A stretch of DNA of 64,000 nucleotides from Puniceibacterium sediminis (GTDB lineage Bacteria; Pseudomonadota; Alphaproteobacteria; Rhodobacterales; Rhodobacteraceae). Location: contig NZ_FZNN01000011.1 in assembly GCF_900188035.1 (NCBI RefSeq), positions 99,436 to 163,435 on the forward strand. The letters are read 5' to 3'. Below are positions 30,985 through 40,603 of the stretch, piece by piece. Every line of letters starts with the position of its first letter. Positions within the stretch are counted from its first letter, which is position 1. The notes beneath the pieces were generated by a model that saw only the letters and a program-made list of their open reading frames with translations, was not told where the DNA came from and searched no databases. The translations under genes were made by a program, and so were the position numbers.

Positions 30985-31871
30985 AGACGGCCGCCGCTCC
31001 GCTCGGGGCGGCTCTCGTCGCGCTGTACACGCTGATGATCTCGGGCGCGGACGGGATCACCAAGCTGATCTCCCAGGGCTACGCGGCACCGCAACTCTTC
31101 GCCCTGTCCGCGGCGATGGTGCTGGCGCTGACATGGACGGCAAGCCGCACAACACGCGCCGGGGCAGGGGGATTGCGCACCCGCGCCCCCCGGGTCATGG
31201 CCCTGCGATCGGGTCTGACGGTTCTGGCCTGCATCGGGTTTTTCAAGGCGTTCCATTCGCTGCCCTTCGCGGATGTGTTCCTGTTCATCGCCCTTATGCC
31301 GGTGATCGCTGCCATCCTCAGCGGTCCGACACTGGGCGAACCGCTGCGCCGCGAAGCGGTGGCGGCACTGGGGCTTGGCACGCTGGGTCTGTTCTGCCTG
31401 ATGCCCGACGGCCTTTCCGCCGCACAGCCCGGACATGCCTGGGCGCTGATGGCGGCGGTGACCGGGACCGGTTCCATGCTTTGCGCGCGCCACATCGGGC
31501 GGATCGAAACCAACGCGCTGGCGCAGGTCTTCTATCCCAACCTTGCCATTCTGGTGGTGATGGGGCTGGCGCTGCCCTTTGTGTGGCGCCCGATGAGCCT
31601 GACCGACTTCGGCTGGGTCGCGTGTTACGCACTGTTCCTGTTTGGCGCCCGCTGGGTGGTGACAATCGCCCTGCGCCTGCTGCCCGCCTATGTGGCAACG
31701 GCCCTGATGAACCTGCAATTTGTCTGGATGGTGCTGATCGGCTTTGTCGCCTTTGGCGAGGTTCCGAATATCGGCAGTCTGACAGGTGTGGCCTTGGTCA
31801 TTGCCTCGGGGCTCTGGCTGGTGATGGCAGAACATATGCCGCGCGAAACCTCAGCCGCGGCGCAGGCCTGA
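30981..31871 (+). CDS. DMT superfamily (EamA) transporter
   Basis: The 296-residue protein has about ten hydrophobic segments arranged as two EamA halves, for example LGAALVALYTLMISGADG, VLACIGFFKAF, LGLGTLGLFCL, YPNLAILVVMGLALPFVW and ALMNLQFVWMVLIGFVAFGE. DMT/EamA proteins usually export small metabolites or amino acids across the inner membrane. The start at 30981 overlaps the preceding gene by 4 nt, which implies translational coupling and a shared role; the frame is open upstream but only as a shadow of that gene. The substrate cannot be told from sequence. Confidence 0.92.
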   Translation: MKTAAAPLGAALVALYTLMISGADGITKLISQGYAAPQLFALSAAMVLALTWTASRTTRAGAGGLRTRAPRVMALRSGLTVLACIGFFKAFHSLPFADVFLFIALMPVIAAILSGPTLGEPLRREAVAALGLGTLGLFCLMPDGLSAAQPGHAWALMAAVTGTGSMLCARHIGRIETNALAQVFYPNLAILVVMGLALPFVWRPMSLTDFGWVACYALFLFGARWVVTIALRLLPAYVATALMNLQFVWMVLIGFVAFGEVPNIGSLTGVALVIASGLWLVMAEHMPRETSAAAQA

Positions 31872-31884
31872 ACCGGTTCGACAG

Positions 31885-31934
31885 TGAGGGGCCAGCCCCT
31901 CACACTCCCCGGAGTATTTTCGGACAGATGAAAT
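31885..31934 (+). repeat. intergenic stem-loop element with GTATTTT tail (copy 2)
   Basis: TGAGGGG (31885-31891) and CCCCTCA (31896-31902) form a perfect 7-bp stem, followed by CACTCCCCGGAGTATTTTCG and an A-rich tail. It lies 14 bp after the transporter stop codon and may double as the operon terminator. Confidence 0.65.
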
Positions 31935-32007
31935 GGTCAAAGGCGCTCGGTTCTCACCTGTCCCTAAATACGCCCGCCGGAGGCTTTGGGCCGCAGGCGA
32001 GGCAGAC

Positions 32008-32331
32008 TTACATTGAGAAGCTCGTGCCGCAGCCGCAGGAGGCGGTTGCATTTGGGTTTTCGATCACGAACCGCGCGCCGATCAGCTCTTCGGTGAAATC
32101 GATCACCGCGTTCGCTAGGAACGGAAGCGATATCTTGTCGACGACAACGCTCTGCCCCTGACCGCTCAGGACAAGATCGTCGTCTTCGGGCACATCAAGC
32201 TTGATCTCGTACTGGAATCCCGAACATCCGCCGCCTTCGACGGCGACGCGCAGCACCTTGCCGTCGGCATCCGCGCCAATCTCGGCCAGCCGGGCGAATG
32301 CGCGTTCGGTGACTTTGGGCGGCAGTTGCAT
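32008..32331 (-). CDS. A-type iron-sulfur carrier protein (HesB/IscA/ErpA family)
   Basis: This 107-residue protein carries assembling Fe-S clusters to target enzymes. The three conserved cysteines are C36 (in GGGCSGFQYE) and C99/C101 (in ATASCGCGTSF), exactly as in the family. I start at MQLPPKVTERAF, which has AGAGGA upstream; an in-frame ATG 15 nt earlier (32346) is also possible. A very long open frame continues upstream but only as the antisense of the dGTPase gene. It is divergent from that gene; no isc or suf genes are adjacent. Confidence 0.93.
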   Translation of the reverse strand: MQLPPKVTERAFARLAEIGADADGKVLRVAVEGGGCSGFQYEIKLDVPEDDDLVLSGQGQSVVVDKISLPFLANAVIDFTEELIGARFVIENPNATASCGCGTSFSM

Positions 32332-32442
32332 GACCAGTCCTCTCATGGTGTTTCTTTCCGTGGTTGTCTCTAATATACGTATGCGCGGGACAACCGACAA
32401 GGACCGGACGTTAACCACCGGCCAGAGGCACAGGATAAAAAT

Positions 32443-33603
32443 ATGCGCGCGCCACAGGCCTGCGACCCGAACCGCGTCCGCGGGCGGCTGTATGACGAAG
32501 AAGAAAGCGCCTTTCGCTCGTGTTTTCAACGCGACCGCGACCGGATCATCCATTCCTCGGCCTTTCGCCGCCTCAAACACAAGACACAGGTTTTTGTCGA
32601 ACATGAGGGCGATTTTTACCGCACCCGTCTGACCCATTCGATCGAGGTCGCGCAGGTCGCCCGCACCATCGCCGGGGCGCTGAAGCTCAACACCGACCTG
32701 ACCGAAGCCGTCGCGCTGGCCCATGATCTGGGTCACACACCGTTCGGCCATACCGGCGAAGACGCGCTGGACCTGCTGATGCAGCCCTGGGGCGGCTTCG
32801 ATCACAACGCGCAGGCCCTGCGGATCGTTACCTCGCTTGAACGGCATTATGCCGAATTCGACGGGTTGAACCTCAGCTGGGAAACCCTTGAAGGCATTGC
32901 AAAACACAACGGTCCGGTGCTGCCGCCGCTGCCCCATGCGCTGACCGAATATGACCAGCTGCACGACCTGGAATTGCACACCCACGCCAGCGCCGAGGCG
33001 CAGGTCGCGGCCCTGTCTGACGATATCGCCTATAACAACCACGACCTGCACGACGGGCTGCGCGCCGGGCTGTTCACCGAAGACCAGATTGCCGAACTGC
33101 CGATGGTCGGCGCGGCCTACGCCGAGGTCGATGCCAAATATCCCGGCCTCGAGTCCTATCGTCGCCGCCACGAGGCGCTGCGCCGGGTCTTTGGCGCGAT
33201 GGTTTCGGATGTGATCGACACCTCCCGCGCGCAGCTTGCGGCGGCGGGTTGCACCGACGCGCAGCAGATCCGCGATCTGGGCCGCCCGGTCATCGCCTTT
33301 TCCGCCGAAACCTGGGCCCGCATCCGCGAAATCCGCGAATTCCTGTTCCATCACATGTACCGCGCGCCCAGCGTGATGGAGCAGCGCGAAAAGGTGACCA
33401 AAGTCGTGAACGACCTGTTCCCGCTCTATATGGCGCACCCGCAGGAACTGCCCCAACGCTGGCATAACGACATTGCCGCCGCCGACGGCGATGCGGGCCT
33501 TGCCCGGCTGGTGGCGGATTACATCGCCGGCATGACCGACCGTTTCGCCCTGCAACAGCACACACGCCTGACCGGCATGGATATCCTTGATACCGGGTAC
33601 TGA
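32443..33603 (+). CDS. deoxyguanosinetriphosphate triphosphohydrolase-like protein
   Basis: The 386-residue protein is an HD-domain dNTP triphosphohydrolase. Metal ligands are visible in the first histidine block (RLTHSIEVAQVART) and the HD pair of LAHDLGHTPFGHTGE, with a downstream histidine and aspartate in LSDDIAYNNHDL; the N-terminal HSSAFRRLKHKTQVF segment is diagnostic. Such proteins control dNTP pools. It ends in a hairpin, TGACCCGC...GCGGGTCA, that includes its stop codon but lacks a T-run. Divergent from the Fe-S carrier gene. Confidence 0.95.
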   Translation: MRAPQACDPNRVRGRLYDEEESAFRSCFQRDRDRIIHSSAFRRLKHKTQVFVEHEGDFYRTRLTHSIEVAQVARTIAGALKLNTDLTEAVALAHDLGHTPFGHTGEDALDLLMQPWGGFDHNAQALRIVTSLERHYAEFDGLNLSWETLEGIAKHNGPVLPPLPHALTEYDQLHDLELHTHASAEAQVAALSDDIAYNNHDLHDGLRAGLFTEDQIAELPMVGAAYAEVDAKYPGLESYRRRHEALRRVFGAMVSDVIDTSRAQLAAAGCTDAQQIRDLGRPVIAFSAETWARIREIREFLFHHMYRAPSVMEQREKVTKVVNDLFPLYMAHPQELPQRWHNDIAAADGDAGLARLVADYIAGMTDRFALQQHTRLTGMDILDTGY

Positions 33604-33872
33604 CCCGCTTGGGCGCGGGTCATGCTCCAGTCTCCGGGGAATCTGACGGCGCTATCGGGTGTTCGCAACCAAGGTCCCTTGGCCGGGCCCATCGGTATGC
33701 ACGGGTCCGGCAACAGTGGCTGTCCAGACTGCAAAACATTCCTGGCATCCCATGACCGCTTGCCTTTCCGGCAGGATCGTACAGGCTGGCGGGTTCACCC
33801 GGCACCGACTATAGAGAGGTCCGGCGACGCATCATGGCCCGCTCCGCGCGGCAGATAGGACAAAGGCAGCAG

Positions 33873-35693
33873 ATGGCAACTTCGGAACTGGCGGGCATCG
33901 ACCCGGTCCTTGGATTCGCTTTGGTGGGTGCGCTTGGCGTCGGCTCTCAGTGGCTGGCATGGCGGATGCGGATGCCGGCCATCGTGCTCATGCTGCTCGC
34001 CGGGCTGATCGTCGGCCCGGTGCTGGGCTTTCTTGACCCCAGCCGCGACTTTGGCGACATCATGAGCCCGATCATCGCCATCGCCGTCGCCATCATCCTG
34101 TTTGAGGGCGGTCTGACGCTCAATTTCCATTCTCTCAGCGATGCCTCAACCGGGGTTCGCCGTCTTGTCGTGATCGGCGCGCCGCTCGGCTGGCTGCTTT
34201 CGGGGCTGACACTGCACTATGTGGCGGGCCTCAGCTGGCAGACATCGGCGGTGTTCGGTGGCATTCTCATCGTCACGGGCCCAACGGTGATCGCGCCGCT
34301 GCTGCGTCAGGCCCGCCTGCGCCGTCGTCCCGCCGCCCTGCTGCAGTGGGAGGCGATCGTGAACGATCCGGTCGGCGCGCTTGCCGCCGTGCTGGCGTTT
34401 GAGGTCATCATGGTGCTGCAAACCCAGGCCGAAGCAGGCGCCGCCGTCTGGGAAATGATCATAGGCATCGTCGCCGCCAGCGTCATGGGCGTCGCGGCGG
34501 GCTATGGTGTGGCGCGTGCCTTCCGGCTGGCCTGGGTGCCCGAATACATGAAGGTGCCGGTGCTTTTCGTTGTCGTATTGGGCGTTTTCGCCATATCGGA
34601 CGCGGTGCTGCACGAAAGCGGCCTGCTGGCTGTCACGCTGATGGGTCTGTGGATCGCAAATGCCGACCTGCCCAGCTTTACCGAGATCCGCCGTTTCAAG
34701 GAGCATGCCACGGTATTACTGGTGTCGGGCGTGTTCATCCTGCTTGCCGCCGACATGAGCCGCGAAACCCTGCTGGCGATGAACTGGCGCACGCTGGGCT
34801 TTGTGGTCGTTCTGATGCTGGTGGCGCGTCCGGTGTCGGTCATGGCATCGCTGGCGTTTTCCGACGTGCCCTGGCGCGAACGTATCCTCGTCGCCTTTAC
34901 CGGGCCGCGCGGCGTGGTGCTGGTGGCCGTGGCTGGCCTTTTCGGTGAACGGCTGGCGGCCATCGGGATCGAAGATGGCGCGCAGGTCTCATCGCTCGCT
35001 TTTGCGCTGGTCGCGGCCAGCGTGGTGCTGCACGGCTTTACCCTCAGCCCGATGGCGCGCTGGCTGGGGCTGAACGCGGCCGACCGTCCCGGCGTGCTGA
35101 TCGTGGGTGGGTCGCGCTGGTCGGTCGCACTGGCCAAGGCCCTGCAAAAGATGGAGCTTCCCGTCATCATCGCCGACCCGAACCATTCGCACCTGCGCAG
35201 CGCGCGCGAAGCGGGGATCGAGACGTTCTTTGGCGATATCCTCTCCGAGGTTGCCGAAGACCGGCTTGACCTCGTGCGCTATGAACAGATCGTCGCGGCC
35301 ACCGACAACGATGCCTATAACACGCTTGTCGCCACTGACCTTGGCCCTGAATACGGGCGTGACAACGTCTATCAGCTGCGCCGCGCCAAGGAACAAAGCA
35401 CGCGCCACGCCCTGCCGGTCACGCTTGGCGGGCGCCCGTTCGGCCCGGATGACACCTACAACAAGGCCAATGCCCGCATCATTGAGGGCTGCGAATTCCG
35501 CGTGACCAAACTGACCGAGGAATTCACCCTTGAAAAATGGCGCGAAACCCATCCAGACGGCACCGTCCTTGCCGACCTCGGCACCGGCAACGGCGCGCTG
35601 CGCTTCCTTGGACCCAAGGACGAACCGCGCAGCGGGGTGGGTGTCCGGTTGCTGTCGATCACGCCCGCGCGGCCCGAACGCAAGGATAGCTGA
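33873..35693 (+). CDS. CPA1-type cation:proton antiporter with C-terminal RCK-like domain
   Basis: The 606-residue protein has about twelve membrane helices (to about residue 400) with the sodium/proton exchanger landmarks FEGGLTLNF, ND-containing IVNDPVGALAAVLAFE and FTGPRGVVLVAVA, then a cytoplasmic Rossmann-type domain (from PGVLIVGGSRWSVALAKAL) resembling TrkA_N, and a final 80-residue tail. It probably exchanges Na+ or K+ for protons with nucleotide gating. I start at the ATG at 33873 with AAAGG upstream rather than 39 nt earlier, where the added residues are unrelated to a membrane helix. Confidence 0.92.
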   Translation: MATSELAGIDPVLGFALVGALGVGSQWLAWRMRMPAIVLMLLAGLIVGPVLGFLDPSRDFGDIMSPIIAIAVAIILFEGGLTLNFHSLSDASTGVRRLVVIGAPLGWLLSGLTLHYVAGLSWQTSAVFGGILIVTGPTVIAPLLRQARLRRRPAALLQWEAIVNDPVGALAAVLAFEVIMVLQTQAEAGAAVWEMIIGIVAASVMGVAAGYGVARAFRLAWVPEYMKVPVLFVVVLGVFAISDAVLHESGLLAVTLMGLWIANADLPSFTEIRRFKEHATVLLVSGVFILLAADMSRETLLAMNWRTLGFVVVLMLVARPVSVMASLAFSDVPWRERILVAFTGPRGVVLVAVAGLFGERLAAIGIEDGAQVSSLAFALVAASVVLHGFTLSPMARWLGLNAADRPGVLIVGGSRWSVALAKALQKMELPVIIADPNHSHLRSAREAGIETFFGDILSEVAEDRLDLVRYEQIVAATDNDAYNTLVATDLGPEYGRDNVYQLRRAKEQSTRHALPVTLGGRPFGPDDTYNKANARIIEGCEFRVTKLTEEFTLEKWRETHPDGTVLADLGTGNGALRFLGPKDEPRSGVGVRLLSITPARPERKDS

Positions 35694-35719
35694 CGCCGCA
35701 GTCCGGGAGCTTTCTCTCG

Positions 35720-35782
35720 GGCGGTGTGCTGACACCTCTGTGTCCACACCGCCTCCTGCGGCCGTATTTTGAATGAAAAGAA
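35720..35782 (+). repeat. intergenic stem-loop element with GTATTTT tail (copy 3)
   Basis: GGCGGTGTG (35720-35728) and CACACCGCC (35745-35753) form a perfect 9-bp stem, followed by TCCTGCGGCCGTATTTTGAA and TGAAAAGAAC. It lies 27 bp after the antiporter stop codon. Confidence 0.65.
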
Positions 35783-35885
35783 CCCCGGGACCGCGTCCAC
35801 CTCCCCGTAACCCGCGTGCGGGATGCCCGGCATTGACGCCGCACCTTGCCGTGATAAACCCGGGCCAACAGACAGGACGGCGACA

Positions 35886-37631
35886 ATGAACCTCTTTTCC
35901 GACATCCGCAGCCTCGTGGCATCCGCAATTGCGCAACTTCAGGCACAGGGCAAGCTGCCCGAAGGTCTGGAACTTGGCCCGGTGACGGTCGAACCGCCGC
36001 GTGACCCGCTGCATGGCGACATGGCCACCAATGCCGCCATGGTGCTGGCCAAACCCGCAGGGATGAAACCGCGTGACATTGCCGAAGCGCTTGGTCCCAT
36101 TCTTCTGGCCGATGAGCGTGTCGTCGCGGTCGACGTTGCGGGACCCGGGTTCCTGAACTTGCGTCTGGCCCCGGCTGTATGGCAACAGGTTGCGCGCGCC
36201 GTTCTGACAGAGGGTACAGGCTACGGCCGCTCTGACATGGGGCAGGGGGCGCGGGTTAATGTTGAATATGTTTCCGCAAATCCCACCGGCCCGTTGCATG
36301 TGGGCCACACCCGCGGCGCGGTCTTTGGCGACGCTCTGGCAAGCCTGCTGGCCTATGCCGGATACGATGTCACCCGGGAATACTATATCAATGACGGTGG
36401 CGCTCAGGTCGATGTGCTCGCCCGGTCGGTCTATCTTCGGTATCTCGAAGCGCATGGAAAGCCTGTCACCTTCGCGGATGGCACCTATCCCGGCGAATAC
36501 CTGATCGCGGTTGGTGCCGCGCTCAAGGATAAGGTCGGCGAAGCCTATATAGACCAGCCCGAAGAAATCTGGCTCGAAGACGTGCGCAACTATGCAACCG
36601 ATGCGATGATGGATCTTGTCCGCGCGGATCTGAAGTCGCTCGGCGTTGTGATGGACGTCTTCTTCTCGGAAAAGTCGCTGTACGGTACCGGAAAGATCGA
36701 AGAGGCAATCGCTGATCTCGACGCCAAGGGGCTGATCTACCGCGGTGTTCTGGAACCGCCCAAGGGCAAGAAGCCCGAAGATTGGGAACCACGCGAACAG
36801 ACGCTCTTCAAGTCGACGGAACATGGCGATGACGTGGATCGTCCGATCATGAAATCGGATGGGTCATGGACCTATTTCGCGCCCGACATCGCCTATCATT
36901 ATGACAAGGTTTCCAGAGGCTTCGACCAGCTCATTGATGTATTCGGAGCCGATCACGGCGGCTATGTCAAGCGGATGAAAGCAGCCGTTTCGGCGCTCTC
37001 GAACGGGACTGTTCCGCTGGATATCAAGCTTTGTCAGCTGGTCAGGCTGTTCAAGAACGGTGAGCCGTTCAAGATGTCCAAACGCGCGGGCACCTTTGTC
37101 ACCCTTTCGGATGTGGTCGAACAGGTCGGTCCTGACGTCACCCGTTTCGTCATGCTGACACGCAAGAATGATGCCGCGCTTGATTTCGACTTTGCCAAGG
37201 TTCTGGAACAAAGCCGCGAAAATCCGGTGTTCTATGTCCAGTACGCCAACGCCCGGGTGAATTCGGTCCTGCGCAAGGCTGCCGCCGCCGAAATCGATGT
37301 CACCGACGCCGCCCTGTCGCAGGCGGACCTCGGCGCCATGACCCACGAATCCGAGCTGGCCGTCGCCCGCAAGCTCGCCGAATGGCCGCGCCTGATCGAA
37401 ATTGCGGCCCGCACCCATGAACCGCACCGGGTGGCTTTTTACCTCTATGAACTGGCCTCGGATCTGCACGCGCTCTGGAATCGCGGCAATGACGAACCCG
37501 GGTTGCGCTTTCTGCAGGATGACGACCCGGCCGTGTCACAGGCGAAAATCGCCCTCGCGCGGGCAGTCTCGGTTGTTATTTCCGCAGGTCTTGGTATCCT
37601 TGGCGTCACACCGGCAGAAGAGATGCGCTGA
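35886..37631 (+). CDS. argS: arginyl-tRNA synthetase
   Basis: This class I synthetase charges tRNA-Arg. The 581-residue protein has the N-terminal Add-1 domain (about 1-95), the HIGH-type motif HVGHTRGA in [13 protein letters not shown], a KMSKRAG motif in [13 protein letters not shown] and a C-terminal helical DALR anticodon-binding domain. The ATG at 35886 gives the usual N terminus; upstream codons read into the intergenic region. It heads the conserved argS-SPOR-nagZ-scpA-scpB cluster. Confidence 0.97.
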   Translation: MNLFSDIRSLVASAIAQLQAQGKLPEGLELGPVTVEPPRDPLHGDMATNAAMVLAKPAGMKPRDIAEALGPILLADERVVAVDVAGPGFLNLRLAPAVWQQVARAVLTEGTGYGRSDMGQGARVNVEYVSANPTGPLHVGHTRGAVFGDALASLLAYAGYDVTREYYINDGGAQVDVLARSVYLRYLEAHGKPVTFADGTYPGEYLIAVGAALKDKVGEAYIDQPEEIWLEDVRNYATDAMMDLVRADLKSLGVVMDVFFSEKSLYGTGKIEEAIADLDAKGLIYRGVLEPPKGKKPEDWEPREQTLFKSTEHGDDVDRPIMKSDGSWTYFAPDIAYHYDKVSRGFDQLIDVFGADHGGYVKRMKAAVSALSNGTVPLDIKLCQLVRLFKNGEPFKMSKRAGTFVTLSDVVEQVGPDVTRFVMLTRKNDAALDFDFAKVLEQSRENPVFYVQYANARVNSVLRKAAAAEIDVTDAALSQADLGAMTHESELAVARKLAEWPRLIEIAARTHEPHRVAFYLYELASDLHALWNRGNDEPGLRFLQDDDPAVSQAKIALARAVSVVISAGLGILGVTPAEEMR

Positions 37632-37709
37632 CCAAAGCGCGCCGTCGCCGGTCGAGGCAGAGCAAGAGCGATACCACGGATTCCGATCCGCGGCGTGCAG
37701 AGAGGCGAC

Positions 37710-38732
37710 ATGGCAGATTTCACCTATTCGGGACCCTCGGCAAGGGCGCGAACCAGACCCAGTTTCACCATGCTCACGAACTGGGCCGGGGCGGCCATAT
37801 CGCTTGGCCTTCTGGTCGGCGTCGGCGTTTGGGGCACACGCGTGGTCATGCGTGATGTCAGTGGCGTGCCGATCGTTCAGGCGTCTGAGGGACCGATGCG
37901 CATCGCGCCCGAAGATCCCGGTGGCGAATCCGCAGATCATCAGGGCCTGTCGGTCAACGATGTGGCCGGCAATGGCATCGCCGCCGATCCGGCTGACCGC
38001 CTGATCCTTGCGCCGCGCCCCATCACGCTGTCGGACGAAGATGTGGCGCCCGGCATCGCCGTGGCCCCTGATCCCGACAGGCCGCGCGTGGCGGACACCT
38101 CGGCGCGGCTGGGCGAAGACCCGACTGAAACCGGCGGTAATCTGGTCGAGTCGCTGGCGAACCAGATCGCTGACGGCAACGCGCCCCTTGTCGGTGCGGC
38201 CATGGCGGGAACTATGCCCGAGCCGATGACCGCAGACGATGAGCAATCCGATACCGGTGCCACCGTAGCCGATGAGTCGAGCGAAGAGGATACCTTCGAC
38301 AACGCCATCGACAGCGCCATCGGTGACGCTCTGGCCCAGGCCATCCCCGAGGCCATCGCCGGTCTGGCACGGTCCCTGCGCCCCAAACTGCGCCCCGTCG
38401 GGTTGCAACAGACCGCGTCGCTGGCCCCGATGGCCCCCGTCGTGCACACGACAAAGGATATCGATCCGGACTCACTCCCCGTCGGCACCCGTCTGGCGCA
38501 GCTTGGCGCCTTTGACAGCGCCGAAACCGCGCTCAGTGAATGGACCCGGCTTGAGGCCCGCTTTGGCGATTACATGGATGGCAAGGATCGCGTAATCCAG
38601 CGCGCCACCTCGGGCGGGCGGGTCTTCTATCGCCTGCGCGTGCATGGCTTTACCGATCTGTCGGATGCGCGCCGGTTCTGCTCGGCTTTCGTTTCGGAAA
38701 ATGCCGACTGCATTCCCGTGGTCACCCGGTGA
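37710..38732 (+). CDS. SPOR domain-containing membrane protein
   Basis: The 340-residue protein has a short cytoplasmic N terminus, one membrane helix (about residues 26-46, WAGAAISLGLLVGVGVW), a long acidic periplasmic linker (about 60-240) and a C-terminal SPOR domain (about 255-340) with the LAQLGAFDSAETALSEW opening. SPOR domains bind denuded peptidoglycan glycan strands, often at division sites. AGAGGC precedes the ATG at 37710. It overlaps nagZ by 4 nt (GTGA) and follows argS, as in other Rhodobacteraceae. The link with nagZ supports a cell-wall role. Confidence 0.9.
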   Translation: MADFTYSGPSARARTRPSFTMLTNWAGAAISLGLLVGVGVWGTRVVMRDVSGVPIVQASEGPMRIAPEDPGGESADHQGLSVNDVAGNGIAADPADRLILAPRPITLSDEDVAPGIAVAPDPDRPRVADTSARLGEDPTETGGNLVESLANQIADGNAPLVGAAMAGTMPEPMTADDEQSDTGATVADESSEEDTFDNAIDSAIGDALAQAIPEAIAGLARSLRPKLRPVGLQQTASLAPMAPVVHTTKDIDPDSLPVGTRLAQLGAFDSAETALSEWTRLEARFGDYMDGKDRVIQRATSGGRVFYRLRVHGFTDLSDARRFCSAFVSENADCIPVVTR

Positions 38733-39739
38733 CGGCCCCGTTCGGGGCCGCGATCCTCGGCTGTTCCGGTCCGGTTCTGACCGGTGCTGAACGGCAATTC
38801 TTCGGTCAGGTGAACCCCTTTGGGTTCATCCTCTTCAACCGCAATCTGGAAGACGCTGACCAAATCCGCGCGCTCTGCGCCGATCTGCGCGACAGCGTCG
38901 GCTGGAACGTTCCTATTTTTATCGATCAGGAGGGCGGCCGCGTCCAGCGCCTGCGCCCGCCGCTGGCAACCGAATGGCCCGCGCCGCTGGACCATGTGGC
39001 ACAATACGGCGCAGCGGCAGACTGCGCCATGTACCTGCGCTATCGCATCATTGCCGCGGAACTGCTGGCGCTTGGCATTGATGGCAACTGCGCTCCCATG
39101 CTGGATGTCGCCCGCCCCGAAACCCACCGCTTTCTGCGCAACCGCTGCTATGGTGAAACCGTCGCACAGGTGGTTGCGGTCGGGCGCGCCGTGGCACAGG
39201 CCCATCTGGACGGCGGCGTGCTGCCGGTGGTGAAACACATACCCGGCCACGGCCTTGCCCAGCTCGACAGCCACCTTGATCTGCCCCGTATCACTGCCGA
39301 CGCCGAAACTTTGCAATCGATCGATTTCGCCGCCTTCAAACCCTTTGGCGACCTGCCTTTGGGGATGACCGCGCATCTGGTCTATGACGCCTACGACCCG
39401 CAGCCCGCCACCATCTCGCCCCGCATGATGGCGATGATCCGCGACGATCTGGGCTTTGGCGGGTTGATCATGACCGACGATATTTCGATGCAGGCACTTT
39501 CTGGAACGATCCAGGAACGTGGCGTGGCCTCTCTCAACGCGGGCTGCGATGTCATCCTGCACTGCAACGGTGTGATGGCCGAAATGGCGCCGCTCATGGA
39601 TCAGATCGGCACCCTGTCAGAAACATCGCAGATGCGGGCCGAAGCCGCACTTGCCGCCCGCAAACAACCACCCGAGGTTGACATAGCCGCCCTCGCGGCC
39701 CAGCTTGAGGCGCTTCCCAAAGAGCGCGCGGATGACTGA
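38729..39739 (+). CDS. nagZ: beta-N-acetylhexosaminidase NagZ
   Basis: NagZ removes N-acetylglucosamine from muropeptides during cell-wall recycling in the cytoplasm. The 336-residue family 3 glycosidase shows FIDQEGGRVQRL, the catalytic KHIPGHG loop with its histidine, and MTDDISM with the nucleophilic aspartate. The start is GTG at 38729, overlapping the SPOR gene stop; the first family residues follow at once. It overlaps scpA by 8 nt. A GGAACGTTCC and a GGAACGATCC palindrome occur within the coding region. Confidence 0.95.
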   Translation: MTAPFGAAILGCSGPVLTGAERQFFGQVNPFGFILFNRNLEDADQIRALCADLRDSVGWNVPIFIDQEGGRVQRLRPPLATEWPAPLDHVAQYGAAADCAMYLRYRIIAAELLALGIDGNCAPMLDVARPETHRFLRNRCYGETVAQVVAVGRAVAQAHLDGGVLPVVKHIPGHGLAQLDSHLDLPRITADAETLQSIDFAAFKPFGDLPLGMTAHLVYDAYDPQPATISPRMMAMIRDDLGFGGLIMTDDISMQALSGTIQERGVASLNAGCDVILHCNGVMAEMAPLMDQIGTLSETSQMRAEAALAARKQPPEVDIAALAAQLEALPKERADD

Positions 39740-40529
39740 TCAGGATCTTTTTACACCCGACCCCCAAAGCGTCGCTGACCGTCTCGCCGCCGAGGCGCTG
39801 ATTGTCGACGTCGATGGGTTTGAGGGGCCGCTTGACCTGCTGCTGACGCTCAGCCGCACCCAAAAGGTCGACCTGCGCAAGATTTCCGTGCTCCACCTTG
39901 CCCGTCAGTATCTGGCGTTTGTGCAAGAGGCGCGCGCCCTGCGCATCGAACTCGCCGCCGATTATTTGGTGATGGCCGCCTGGCTCGCCTTCCTCAAATC
40001 GCGCCTGCTGCTGCCCCCCGACCCGAGCGAGGAAGGCCCCTCTGGCGAAGACCTTGCCGCACACCTCGCGTTTCAGCTCGAACGCCTTCAGGCGATGCGC
40101 GACGTCGCCGCCCGGCTGATGGGGCGCGACCGGCTGGGGCGCGACTTCTTTGCCCGGGGCGAAAGCCAGGAGGTCGAACGCGTCCGCGCCGTTCGCTATA
40201 CCGCATCGCTGCTGGACCTCATGCAGGGCTATGCCCGCATCCGCACCCGCGACGAATTCCGCCCCTTCGTGATGGACCGGGATTCGGTCTACACGATGGA
40301 AGAAGCACTCGCCCGCATGCGCGGCCTCATCGGCTATGCCGGCAATTGGACCGCCATATCGTCTTACCTGCCCGACGGCTGGGACACCGACCCGGTCAAA
40401 TGGCGCTCGGCCACCGCTGCGACCTTTGCCGCCTCGCTCGAGCTGGTGAAAGAGGGCAAGGCCGAGTTGCGCCAGTCCGAACTCTTTGCGCCGATTGAAA
40501 TGCGGCGGGCGGAGCGGCGCAATGACTGA
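39732..40529 (+). CDS. scpA: segregation and condensation protein A
   Basis: ScpA is the kleisin that bridges SMC heads in the SMC-ScpA-ScpB chromosome-organising complex. The 265-residue protein begins near the family signature VDGFEGPLDLLLTLSRTQKVDL and continues with the LAADYLVMAAWLAFLKSRLLLP helix that binds SMC. The start overlaps the nagZ end by 8 nt. Downstream, scpB follows after a short stretch of 11-bp repeats. smc itself is not in the window, which is normal. Confidence 0.94.
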   Translation: MTDQDLFTPDPQSVADRLAAEALIVDVDGFEGPLDLLLTLSRTQKVDLRKISVLHLARQYLAFVQEARALRIELAADYLVMAAWLAFLKSRLLLPPDPSEEGPSGEDLAAHLAFQLERLQAMRDVAARLMGRDRLGRDFFARGESQEVERVRAVRYTASLLDLMQGYARIRTRDEFRPFVMDRDSVYTMEEALARMRGLIGYAGNWTAISSYLPDGWDTDPVKWRSATAATFAASLELVKEGKAELRQSELFAPIEMRRAERRND

Positions 40530-40550
40530 TGCACCCCACGGGCCGTGCAG

Positions 40551-40601
40551 CCATACGCCAGCCATACGCTTTCCATACGCTTGCCATACGGGTTCCAGAC
40601 G
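40551..40601 (+). repeat. 11-bp tandem repeat at the scpA-scpB junction
   Basis: CCATACG recurs at 40551, 40562, 40573 and 40584, with a diverged fifth unit CCAGACG at 40595, giving an exact 11-bp period just upstream of the scpB ATG at 40604. The stretch can be read in frame from an ATG at 40529, but its translation is not like scpB. Confidence 0.85.
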
Positions 40602-40603
40602 CC

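Noticed and set aside
32008..33561. 517-codon minus-strand frame ending in the Fe-S carrier
   Set aside because: Only the last 107 codons match a family; the rest is the antisense of the dGTPase gene.
34989..36824. 611-codon minus-strand frame
   Set aside because: It runs antisense through the antiporter and argS genes, both with clear motifs; it is a GC-rich shadow frame.
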